A stretch of DNA of 5,859 nucleotides, from the NCBI GenBank assembly GCA_002684375.1, contig NYVC01000090.1, forward strand, positions 10,160 to 16,018, in the 5' to 3' direction. Numbering within the stretch: position 1 is the stretch's first letter; each line of letters begins with the position of its first letter. The position numbers were made by a program, and so were the translations under genes. The stretch comes from Marinovum sp. GTDB lineage: Bacteria > Pseudomonadota > Alphaproteobacteria > Rhodobacterales > Rhodobacteraceae. This document shows, one piece after another, positions 1-5,859 of this stretch. The notes under the pieces were generated by a model that made no database searches, was not told the origin of the DNA, and worked only from the letters and a program-made list of their open reading frames with translations.

Positions 1-348
1 CCCGCCACTATAGAACCCTCTGGTCAATCCGTTTTGATTGTTGGAGACAATACACTGGCGCCGCCGATCGATTTCATCGAGAACCCTGAATTGGTGCGTC
101 CCGGCGACCGAATCGTCTCCTCTGGCGATGGCAAAGTCTTTCCCCCCGGATTGTTGATTGGTCAAGTTGCAAAAGATCCCGGTGGCCGCCTCCGGGTGCG
201 ACTTGCAGCCGATTATGAACGATTGAAATTTCTGCGGGTTCTGCGCAGCACGAGCCGCCGAGACGTCGACGGGCCCGGAACTTTGATCGCGCCAAAGCAA
301 GCTTCTGGCAGGCTGACAGGGGCCGCGGCGGGAGTTTTGAATGATTGA
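1..348 (+). CDS. mreC: Rod shape-determining protein MreC, C-terminal part (5' end outside window)
   Basis: This is the last 115 codons of mreC, open from base 1 in frame 1 and ending at TGA 346-348. MreC is a periplasmic protein anchored by one N-terminal membrane helix; it self-associates and activates PBP2/RodA in the elongasome. The part seen is the end of its beta-barrel domain. It carries the family signature of a GD turn (VGDN), the stretch PELVRPGDRIVSSGDG, then FPPGLLIGQV and RVRLAADYERLKFLRVLR, which together are strongly MreC-like. The membrane anchor and coiled coil lie off the left edge. A TTG at 34 could be misread as a start, but the frame is open and MreC-like before it, so the true start is outside the window. 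The last 8 bases overlap mreD. After the barrel there is only a short tail of about 30 residues rich in Gly, Ala and Arg. The identification is firm; the true length cannot be judged. Confidence 0.93.
   Translation, partial: PATIEPSGQSVLIVGDNTLAPPIDFIENPELVRPGDRIVSSGDGKVFPPGLLIGQVAKDPGGRLRVRLAADYERLKFLRVLRSTSRRDVDGPGTLIAPKQASGRLTGAAAGVLND
330..334 (+). promoter_or_regulatory. Ribosome binding site for mreD
   Basis: GGGAG lies 6 bases upstream of the ATG at 341, inside the end of mreC. It is the only good Shine-Dalgarno match near this start and supports choosing ATG 341. It also means mreD can be started independently, as well as by ribosomes finishing mreC. Confidence 0.6.
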
Positions 349-880
349 CCGCCGTGCCGCAACACTATTGCTGAAACGAATGCTGTATATTGGGATCGGA
401 TTGATCATCATTTTTTATCAGCTGCTCCCTCTCAAAACCACTCCACCAACCTGGGTTGGCCCAGACCTCCTGATGGCCATCACAATTGTCTATGCAATCA
501 GACGACCCGCTTACATCCCTATTGGATCCGTCGCGTTACTGTTTTTATTTTCTGATTTTATCCTGCACCGTCCTCCGGGCATGATGAGCCTTTTTATGGT
601 CATCGGGTGTGAATGGTTAAAACGCCGATCCCAACATTTGCGCGTGGCCACTTTTGGTGTCGAATGGCTGACCATCGCTCTGGTCATCATCATGCAAGCG
701 ATGGGAAGTCATTTCCTACTGACATTGACAATGGCGCCCCCACCACCGGTCGGATTATCTGCCATGCAGGCAATGGGCACAATCCTGCTGTATCCGGTGT
801 TGACGGGCTTGGCACACCATCTTCTGGGCATTCACAAATCACCAACCGATGATGACAGCATCTTGAAATTCCGATCATGA
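341..880 (+). CDS. mreD: Rod shape-determining protein MreD
   Basis: The product is a 179-residue integral inner-membrane protein of the elongasome. MreD works with MreC to control PBP2/RodA activity; its exact biochemical role is not settled. Hydrophobic segments, judged by eye, lie near residues 13-30, 41-53, 56-75, 80-92, 104-128 and 137-162, giving five or six membrane spans in a protein of usual MreD length. The stretch GPDLLMAITIVYAIRRP (40-56) followed by SDFILHRPPG (71-80) resembles the conserved core of alphaproteobacterial MreD as I recall it. The identity is strongly supported by position between mreC and mrdA, because MreD sequences diverge quickly. The start at ATG 341 overlaps the mreC stop in ATGATTGA and has a good ribosome binding site. 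The stop at 878-880 overlaps the mrdA start by four bases. Nothing looks broken. Confidence 0.92.
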   Translation: MIDRRAATLLLKRMLYIGIGLIIIFYQLLPLKTTPPTWVGPDLLMAITIVYAIRRPAYIPIGSVALLFLFSDFILHRPPGMMSLFMVIGCEWLKRRSQHLRVATFGVEWLTIALVIIMQAMGSHFLLTLTMAPPPPVGLSAMQAMGTILLYPVLTGLAHHLLGIHKSPTDDDSILKFRS

Positions 881-2820
881 GACGCCCCTTCAGAAACATT
901 AACAGAAGTGCACAAACAATTTCCCGGCGCGGGCTTATACTGGGTGGTGCACAAGCCGTTTTCATAGGCATACTGGGCTTGCGGATGCGTCACCTGCAGG
1001 TCGAGCAAGCCGACCAGTTCAGACTATTGGCCGAAGAAAACCGTATCAACATCCGGCTTTTGCCGCCTATTCGCGGACAGATATTTGATCGCAATGGAGC
1101 AATTATTGCGGAAAACGAACCCAGTTATCGGATCACAATGGTCCGGGAAGATGCCGGGGATATTACGCATGTTTTGAATGAATTGACGCGTTTAATTGAA
1201 CTTGATCCCGACGCTCTGAATCGGGCCATCGCAGAAATGAACAGGTCAGCACCTTTTCTGCCAGTTACAATCGCCGATCGTGTTACTTGGGAAGAGATCA
1301 CCCGTGTCGCAGTGAACGCACCGGTTCTGCCGGGCGTGACACCCGAAGTGGGCCAGTCCAGACGCTATCCTATGGGCCGTATATTTGCCCATGTCGTGGG
1401 CTATGTCGGCCCCGTCAGCACTCGAGACCTTGAACGCATCCAAGATCCCGAACCCATTTTACGCATTCCACGATTTCAAATTGGCAAGGTGGGGATTGAA
1501 GCAGAATTCGAAACGGCTTTGCGCGGGCGTGCTGGGTCTAAAAGAGTAGAGGTCAATTCTCTTGGCCGTATGATGCGGGAACTGGACCGAAAAGAGGGCG
1601 AGACCGGTGCCAACCTTCAACTGACGGTAAATGCCCAGTTGCAAGATTATATTCAGGCGCGACTGGGAGATCTAAGCGCATCAGCGGTGGTAATAAATTG
1701 CCAAACTGGCGATCTATTGGCCATTGCCTCTTCTCCAAGCTATGATCCTAACAAGTTTGTCCGCCGCATTTCATTCGCAGACTTCGCCGCCTTGCGGGAT
1801 GATGAACGCCGGCCCCTTGCGTCAAAAACTGTTCAAGATGCCTATCCTCCTGGTTCCGTATTTAAAATGCTAACCGCACTTGCTGCTTTGGATGAAGGTC
1901 TGATCACTGCGGATGAAACAGTGCAGTGCTCTGGACATCTTGAAGTCAGCGGACGTCGCTTTCACTGCTGGAAGCGGGCCGGTCATGGCAAGGTTGATCT
2001 TGAGACCTCGCTGCGCGAGAGTTGCGACGTATATTTTTATGAACTGGCCCTAAAGGTTGGTATTGAAAAAATTACAAAGATCGCACGGCGGTTTGGCCTT
2101 GGTACCGCTCATGACATTCCAATGTCAGGGGTGGCAAGTGGGCTTACACCAGATAAAAATTGGAAACGGTTAAACCGCGGCCGCGACTGGGTGGTTGGTG
2201 ATACAGTAAACGCTGCGATTGGGCAGGGCTATGTCCTGACCTCGCCGCTGCAACTGGTCGTGATGGCCGCCCGGCTGGCGAGCGGCAAATCGGTGGTACC
2301 ACGACTTATCAAAAAAATTGATGGTATTGAGCAGCCAAACAGACAAGACCCACCACTTGATCTTCAAGACGAACATCTACAACAAATCCGCAAAGCCATG
2401 TATCAGGTCAGCAACAATCGCCGCGGAACCGCATACCGGTCACGGATCATAGACGCAAAATTCCGACTTGCAGGGAAAACCGGAACAAGCCAAGTCCGCA
2501 ATATTACCGAGGCCGAACGCAAACGGGGGGTGACCAAAAACAGCGACTTACCCTGGAAACGCCGGGACCACGCGTTATTCGTCAACTTCGCGCCCTTTGA
2601 CGCGCCAGAAATCGCCGTTGCAGTGGTGGTTGAACATGGCGGCGGCGGTTCAACGACTGCGGCACCTATTGCACGCGACATTACGCTTCAGGCGCTTTAT
2701 GACGGGGATCCTCCGCTTAGCGCCTATCCGGCCAAGGACCGATCAAAAATCAAGGCACAGCGTCAAGAATTGCAAAAATTGCGGCAACCGTTTCAGAGCT
2801 CTCGGAAAAGCAAAGTATGA
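877..2820 (+). CDS. mrdA: Penicillin-binding protein 2, elongasome transpeptidase
   Basis: This 647-residue class B PBP cross-links new side-wall peptidoglycan in partnership with RodA. It has a short basic cytoplasmic N-terminus, one membrane helix at about 19-38, a pedestal domain opening with RGQIFDRNG (66-74), and a periplasmic transpeptidase domain from about 265 to 610. The catalytic motifs are complete: SVFK with nucleophile Ser327 and Lys330, the SxD motif SCD (382-384) where many PBPs have SxN, and KTGT (534-537). HGGGG follows at 587-591. Length is close to the family norm (E. coli 633). The SCD motif and the GHG turn at 369-371 favour PBP2 over the divisome enzyme FtsI, as does the neighbour rodA. 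Cys351, Cys364, His370 and Cys383 may form a metal site (see findings). A polar, basic tail of about 35 residues ends the protein. No ribosome binding site is evident before ATG 877, so translation probably depends on re-initiation after mreD (ATGA overlap). Confidence 0.97.
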   Translation: MRRPFRNINRSAQTISRRGLILGGAQAVFIGILGLRMRHLQVEQADQFRLLAEENRINIRLLPPIRGQIFDRNGAIIAENEPSYRITMVREDAGDITHVLNELTRLIELDPDALNRAIAEMNRSAPFLPVTIADRVTWEEITRVAVNAPVLPGVTPEVGQSRRYPMGRIFAHVVGYVGPVSTRDLERIQDPEPILRIPRFQIGKVGIEAEFETALRGRAGSKRVEVNSLGRMMRELDRKEGETGANLQLTVNAQLQDYIQARLGDLSASAVVINCQTGDLLAIASSPSYDPNKFVRRISFADFAALRDDERRPLASKTVQDAYPPGSVFKMLTALAALDEGLITADETVQCSGHLEVSGRRFHCWKRAGHGKVDLETSLRESCDVYFYELALKVGIEKITKIARRFGLGTAHDIPMSGVASGLTPDKNWKRLNRGRDWVVGDTVNAAIGQGYVLTSPLQLVVMAARLASGKSVVPRLIKKIDGIEQPNRQDPPLDLQDEHLQQIRKAMYQVSNNRRGTAYRSRIIDAKFRLAGKTGTSQVRNITEAERKRGVTKNSDLPWKRRDHALFVNFAPFDAPEIAVAVVVEHGGGGSTTAAPIARDITLQALYDGDPPLSAYPAKDRSKIKAQRQELQKLRQPFQSSRKSKV

Positions 2821-3956
2821 GTTATCTTGAGTATACCGTCAAAACTGTACCAACGGGGCTGCGTAAAATATTATTTTTCAATTGGCCTCTGGCTATTTTG
2901 ATTACAGCTATTGCCGCGCTTGGAGTGCTGCAACTTTATTCGGTTGCGGGAGGGTCTTTTACGCCATGGGCAAGCCCACAGATCAAAAGGTTCATCTTGG
3001 GCTTCCTACTCATGCTGTTGGTTGGCATGATGCCGATCTGGTTTTGGCGCAGCGTCTCCAGTCTGGCCTATCTTGGCGCTTTGGGCTTGCTATTGTTTGT
3101 TGAGTTTTTTGGCGCCGTCGGGATGGGAGCAAAGCGCTGGATTGACCTTGGGTTTATGAACTTGCAACCATCTGAGGTGATGAAAATTGCACTTATCATG
3201 GCAATCGCATCTTACTATGATTGGTTGCCACTAGAGAAAACCTCAAAACTCATTTGGGTCATTCTGCCCGCCGTTATCATACTGCTGCCTACCGCGCTTG
3301 TATTGAAGCAGCCAGATCTTGGTACAGCGATCCTGTTAAGTGCCGGCGGTGCTGTGGTAATGTTTTTAGCTGGCGTACATTGGGCCTATTTCATCACCAT
3401 GATCACAGCCGGTATCGGATTGATTTCGATTGTGTTTCAAAGCCGGGGAACGTCTTGGCAAATGCTCAAGGACTATCAATTCAAGCGCATTGAAACCTTT
3501 CTGGACCCAACCAATGATCCACTGGGAGCCGGGTATAACATCATTCAATCTAAGATCGCACTGGGATCGGGCGGCTGGAGTGGGCGCGGATTTATGCAAG
3601 GCACCCAGAGCCGGCTGAACTTTCTTCCCGAAAAACATACCGATTTTATTTTCACCACACTGGCTGAAGAGTTCGGGTTTATCGGTGCTATTTCCCTGCT
3701 CAGCCTCTATGCACTGGTGCTGGTGTTTTGCGTCCTTTCGGCTTTAAAAAACAAAGACCGATTTTCGTCGCTTTTAATTTTTGGCATTGCAAGTACGTTT
3801 TTTCTGTTTTTTGCAGTCAATATGTCGATGGTCATGGGGTTGATGCCTGTGGTTGGTGTGCCCCTACCGCTTGTCAGCTATGGTGGGTCGGCCATGTTGA
3901 TCTTGATGATCGGGTTTGGGCTGGTACAGTCTGCCCATGTCCATAGACCGAGATGA
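2817..3956 (+). CDS. rodA: RodA, SEDS-family peptidoglycan glycosyltransferase
   Basis: The product is a 379-residue polytopic membrane protein that polymerises lipid II into glycan strands as the partner of PBP2. About ten hydrophobic spans are visible, near residues 22-43, 56-76, 79-99, 119-135, 143-163, 166-186, 188-207, 286-309, 316-338 and 347-371. SEDS hallmarks are present in order: AKRWIDLG (105-112) with LQPSE (116-120), KQPDLGTA (164-171), YQFKRI with FLDP (220-231), the periplasmic loop GSGGWSGRGFMQGTQ (250-264) and FLPEKHTDFIF (269-279), and PLVSYGGSAM (351-360). Asp276 in the EKHTDF motif appears to match the acidic residue essential in other RodA proteins. RodA is preferred over its divisome paralogue FtsW because of the mrdA neighbour and the HTDFIF loop. 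The ATG at 2817 overlaps the mrdA stop as ATGA and has only a weak GGAA upstream, again suggesting coupling. The protein looks intact. Confidence 0.97.
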   Translation: MSYLEYTVKTVPTGLRKILFFNWPLAILITAIAALGVLQLYSVAGGSFTPWASPQIKRFILGFLLMLLVGMMPIWFWRSVSSLAYLGALGLLLFVEFFGAVGMGAKRWIDLGFMNLQPSEVMKIALIMAIASYYDWLPLEKTSKLIWVILPAVIILLPTALVLKQPDLGTAILLSAGGAVVMFLAGVHWAYFITMITAGIGLISIVFQSRGTSWQMLKDYQFKRIETFLDPTNDPLGAGYNIIQSKIALGSGGWSGRGFMQGTQSRLNFLPEKHTDFIFTTLAEEFGFIGAISLLSLYALVLVFCVLSALKNKDRFSSLLIFGIASTFFLFFAVNMSMVMGLMPVVGVPLPLVSYGGSAMLILMIGFGLVQSAHVHRPR

Positions 3957-3957
3957 G
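3950..3957 (+). promoter_or_regulatory. Weak ribosome binding site deciding the reductase start
   Basis: GAGATGAG overlaps the rodA stop codon and lies 6 bases before ATG 3964. It favours 3964 over the in-frame ATG at 3937, which has no purine-rich stretch at a suitable distance. The match is only partial. Confidence 0.35.
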
Positions 3958-3963
3958 TCCCTT

Positions 3964-4893
3964 ATGATCAATATTCTGTTTGCCGCCCACCCAGACCGCT
4001 GGGATGAATACCAAGCGCCACTGACCAAAGCCCTAAATGAGGCTGGACTTATCTTTGACATGCGGACCGAATTTTCGCCCGAACAGGTCGATTATATCGT
4101 TTATGCCCCCAACAGCGCATTGCAGGATTTCACCCCCTATACAAACTGCCGCGCGGTTCTCAATCTTTGGGCAGGGGTAGAGAATATCGTTGGAAACCAA
4201 ACACTAAGAATGCCACTGGCGCGAATGATCGACCGCGGCATGACCCGCGGTATGGTTGAATGGGTCACGGGGCATGTAATGCGCCATCACTTAGGCATGG
4301 ATTCACATATTTTTGGGCAAGACGGCCAATGGCGCAGCGAGATCGCGCCACTGGCCTGCGACCGACCGGTGACAATCCTCGGTATGGGAACCCTAGGTCA
4401 GGCGTGTGCAGAGGCGCTTACCAACTTGGAGTTCCCTGTCACCGGATGGAGCCGGACACCCAAAAGTCTCCCGGGCATCACGGCACTAAGCGGTGAAGCA
4501 CAGCTGGAAAAATCTCTTGAGTCCGCGCAGATTGTCATTTTATTGTTGCCCTTAACAGCAGAGACGCAGGGCGTGATCAATACCCAGCGGTTGGCGGCTT
4601 TACCGAAAGGCGCCGTGCTGATCAATGCTGGACGCGGCCCGCTTATTGATGATGCGGCGCTATTGGCCTGCCTAGATGCAGACCATCTGGGACACGCGAC
4701 GCTTGACGTCTTTGATATCGAGCCCCTGCCCGTTGAGCATGTATTTTGGCATCACCCCAAAATCACGGTGACGCCGCATATTGCTTCTGCCACACGGCCC
4801 ACCAGCTCTTCAAAAGTAATCGCTGAAAATATCCGCCGTGGCGAAGCTGGCGAGGCACTTTTGCATCTTGTCGATCGACATACCGGGTATTGA
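3964..4893 (+). CDS. ghrA: D-2-hydroxyacid dehydrogenase, glyoxylate/hydroxypyruvate reductase A type
   Basis: This cytosolic NAD(P)H-dependent reductase of 309 residues probably converts glyoxylate to glycolate and hydroxypyruvate to D-glycerate; substrate choice is inferred from family resemblance only. The split substrate domain includes LWAGVENI (68-75), typical of the GhrA subgroup. The Rossmann domain has the dinucleotide loop GMGTLG (140-145), followed by WSRTP (162-166), where an Arg after the second strand fits NADPH preference. The catalytic triad of the superfamily is complete: Arg224 in NAGRGP, Glu253 in DIEPLP and His272 in PHIASATRP. Length matches the family (about 310). I chose ATG 3964, seven bases after rodA ends, because MINILFAAHP is a usual start for this family. 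ATG 3937 would add nine residues and overlap rodA. It is probably co-transcribed with rodA. The ghrA label is by similarity and other 2-oxoacid substrates are possible. Confidence 0.85.
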   Translation: MINILFAAHPDRWDEYQAPLTKALNEAGLIFDMRTEFSPEQVDYIVYAPNSALQDFTPYTNCRAVLNLWAGVENIVGNQTLRMPLARMIDRGMTRGMVEWVTGHVMRHHLGMDSHIFGQDGQWRSEIAPLACDRPVTILGMGTLGQACAEALTNLEFPVTGWSRTPKSLPGITALSGEAQLEKSLESAQIVILLLPLTAETQGVINTQRLAALPKGAVLINAGRGPLIDDAALLACLDADHLGHATLDVFDIEPLPVEHVFWHHPKITVTPHIASATRPTSSSKVIAENIRRGEAGEALLHLVDRHTGY

Positions 4894-5685
4894 TCAACGC
4901 AAAAGCGGCGGTTTATCTCGGTCCATGCCCGGCGCAGACATGGAGGTTTTTTGTCCCTGCACCGGGTCTGGCAAATCAAAGCGCAGCCCGCAACCAGCCA
5001 GAGATCCGACCAGCGGATCGGCACTGTCAAAAAACCCCACATCAATTGACCCGGCCTCTATACCAGAGAACGTCAACGCCTCATTGGCGGCCTGTACCAA
5101 AGCGCTCTGTGCCCCCGGACGTGCATCAATAAAAGCCAATAGGTGACCCTGCCCACCTTGTTCATAGCTGACCCCGACCAGATAGGCGGTACGGGCAAGT
5201 CCGGTGGCTGAGGCAAGTTTACCATCAAGTGCCGTCAACAAAATTTCTGGCAACCCGCGCGGTGCAGAAAACTCCTGTAACCGCGTCTCGAGCTGTTCTG
5301 GCGCGGCTTGCAACGTATTGGCAAGCCAATCCACGGCATCTGCTGGGATTAGAATGGACGAGGGGGCCACATCAAGGTTCACACCAAGCCCAATCCCCTG
5401 CCCCGCCAGCATCGCCGCAATAATCCGGCCAGACAGGCTCGCATAGGGTGCCACCCGGCCAGTGAACTGCACCAGCCGCTCTTCTCGATCAAACACCAGC
5501 ACAAAACGACTGTCAGACAAATCAAAAACTTCGGGCGACACGCTGTCACCTGTCACCTCTTCGGTGATCAATAAAAACAATTCAGAGGCGGCCAGCTTTT
5601 CATAAAATTGCAGACGCAGAGTGGGGTCCTCAGGCGCGCGCTCCATTGCTGAATGGGCCAGATCAATCAACGTTTTCTCAGTCAT
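4894..5685 (-). CDS. sseB: SseB-family protein of unknown biochemical role
   Basis: The product is a 263-residue protein that resembles the SseB family named after the E. coli serine-sensitivity gene. It is not the Salmonella type III translocator of the same name. The N-terminal domain spans roughly 5-120, with LRLQFYEKLAASELFLLI (23-40), SRFVLVFDREERLVQF (59-74) and SGRIIAAML (85-93). The C-terminal domain spans roughly 140-240, with TAYLVGVSYEQGGQGHLLAFID (split across 166-187) and SIDVGFFDSADPL (213-225). There is no signal peptide or membrane span, so it is probably cytosolic. I recognise no catalytic motif. ATG 5685 is chosen because GAGGG lies five bases upstream and MTEKTLIDLA fits the family start. 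The frame stays open upstream to the window edge, so a longer form from ATG 5757 is possible but reads like non-coding sequence. Its stop abuts the stop of the converging reductase gene. Confidence 0.8.
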   Translation of the reverse strand: MTEKTLIDLAHSAMERAPEDPTLRLQFYEKLAASELFLLITEEVTGDSVSPEVFDLSDSRFVLVFDREERLVQFTGRVAPYASLSGRIIAAMLAGQGIGLGVNLDVAPSSILIPADAVDWLANTLQAAPEQLETRLQEFSAPRGLPEILLTALDGKLASATGLARTAYLVGVSYEQGGQGHLLAFIDARPGAQSALVQAANEALTFSGIEAGSIDVGFFDSADPLVGSLAGCGLRFDLPDPVQGQKTSMSAPGMDRDKPPLLR

Positions 5686-5859
5686 CTTGACCCTCACTGA
5701 CCTGCTGGCGCGGTAAAAGTAACAGCTCGGCTTTAACCACGGGTTTCTCTTCCCCATGGCGTATTGTGCCGGTGCGGATGAGGCAAGGTAAAGATCTGCG
5801 ACCCTTGCGCGCGCCAGTTTGGCCCCCTTAGACCTAAAAGCGGCCTCCAGATATCTTAT
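5678..5859 (-). CDS. Possible 3' end of an unidentified upstream gene (partial, frame interrupted)
   Basis: On the minus strand a 49-codon frame is open from 5827 to a TGA at 5680-5678, overlapping the sseB start as ATGACTGA. Its last residues (HGEEKPVVKAELLLLPRQ, then VSEGQDD) read like a real protein C-terminus with charged and hydrophobic alternation. The 8-base overlap copies the mreC/mreD junction style and is common in packed operons. There is no believable start inside it; only a GTG about 20 codons from the end. Upstream it is stopped by TAA at 5830-5828, next to a run of five G (5827-5823). One extra G there would join it to the frame open to the window edge, whose visible part is IRYLEAAFRSKG. 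It may therefore be the end of a longer gene hit by a frameshift or a base-calling error, or chance. I do not recognise the family, and no other gene is evident in this end region. Confidence 0.3.
5691..5695 (-). promoter_or_regulatory. Ribosome binding site for the sseB-family gene
   Basis: On the minus strand GAGGG lies five bases before the ATG at 5685. It supports that start over the in-frame ATG at 5757, and it sits inside the last codons of the possible upstream reading frame. Confidence 0.55.

Noticed and set aside
613..971. Open frames within mreD and at the mreD/mrdA junction on both strands (613-852 plus, 690-971 minus).
   Set aside because: They lie in other frames of two confidently identified genes, their translations are not family-like, and the starts lack ribosome binding sites.
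2170..2681. Minus-strand open frames opposite the PBP2 transpeptidase domain.
   Set aside because: The sense strand encodes intact, conserved PBP2 motifs through the whole stretch, so the antisense frames are by-products of codon composition.
3955..3959. GAGTC at the rodA end as a CcrM (GANTC) methylation control site.
   Set aside because: Single GANTC sites arise often by chance; there is no cluster here and no promoter next to it.
3937..3963. Earlier in-frame start (ATG 3937) for the hydroxyacid dehydrogenase.
   Set aside because: It would lie within rodA, has no ribosome binding site, and adds nine residues before the normal family start MINILF.
4878..4890. ATACCGGGTAT, a perfect short inverted repeat just before the reductase stop, as a terminator.
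   Set aside because: The five-base arms leave a one-base centre that cannot form a stable loop, and no T-run follows on either strand.
3964..4893. A VanH-like role (making D-lactate for modified wall precursors), suggested by a D-hydroxyacid dehydrogenase next to wall genes.
   Set aside because: No D-Ala-D-Lac ligase or VanX-type dipeptidase is nearby, and the LWAGVE segment points to the GhrA subgroup.
4838..5446. Plus-strand open frames of about 60-100 codons opposite the SseB-family gene.
   Set aside because: Their translations are rich in Pro, Arg, Ser and Ala and look like antisense reading; the minus strand gives a coherent two-domain protein.
5686..5757. N-terminal extension of the SseB-family protein from ATG 5757.
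   Set aside because: The added 24 residues look random and do not resemble the family start, while ATG 5685 has a well-placed GAGGG.

Overview
The window looks like a chromosomal segment of an alphaproteobacterium, most likely a Rhodobacterales (roseobacter-type) species. The MreC end, the MreD, the PBP2 variant, the order mreC-mreD-mrdA-rodA followed by a GhrA-type reductase, and the facing SseB-family gene all fit that group. This placement rests on recalled family resemblance, not on a search.

Layout. Positions 1-4893 on the plus strand hold one tightly packed gene string: the 3' end of mreC (1-348), mreD (341-880), mrdA encoding penicillin-binding protein 2 (877-2820), rodA (2817-3956) and a D-2-hydroxyacid dehydrogenase of the glyoxylate/hydroxypyruvate reductase A type (3964-4893). 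The first four genes overlap by 8, 4 and 4 bases, and the fifth starts 7 bases after rodA ends. On the minus strand an SseB-family gene (5685 down to 4894) runs towards this string, and the two converging stop codons abut inside one TGATCA. Positions 5686-5859, upstream of sseB, probably hold the interrupted or differently framed 3' end of another minus-strand gene, which I could not identify.

How the genes work together. MreC, MreD, PBP2 and RodA are the core of the elongasome, the machine that builds side-wall peptidoglycan in rod-shaped cells. RodA polymerises glycan strands from lipid II, PBP2 cross-links them, and MreC/MreD scaffold and regulate the pair next to MreB filaments; mreB is expected just left of the window. 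The chained overlaps suggest translational coupling that keeps subunit amounts matched. The reductase is probably co-transcribed, but its sequence gives no link to wall synthesis.

No RNA gene, mobile element, CRISPR array, long repeat or clear terminator is visible, and no gene-free stretch exceeds 300 bases. This is mostly an ordinary housekeeping locus and I found no undescribed system. The points most worth a second look are a probable Cys3-His metal site in PBP2, the reductase tied to rodA, the zero-spacing convergent gene ends, and the unexplained reading frame upstream of sseB.
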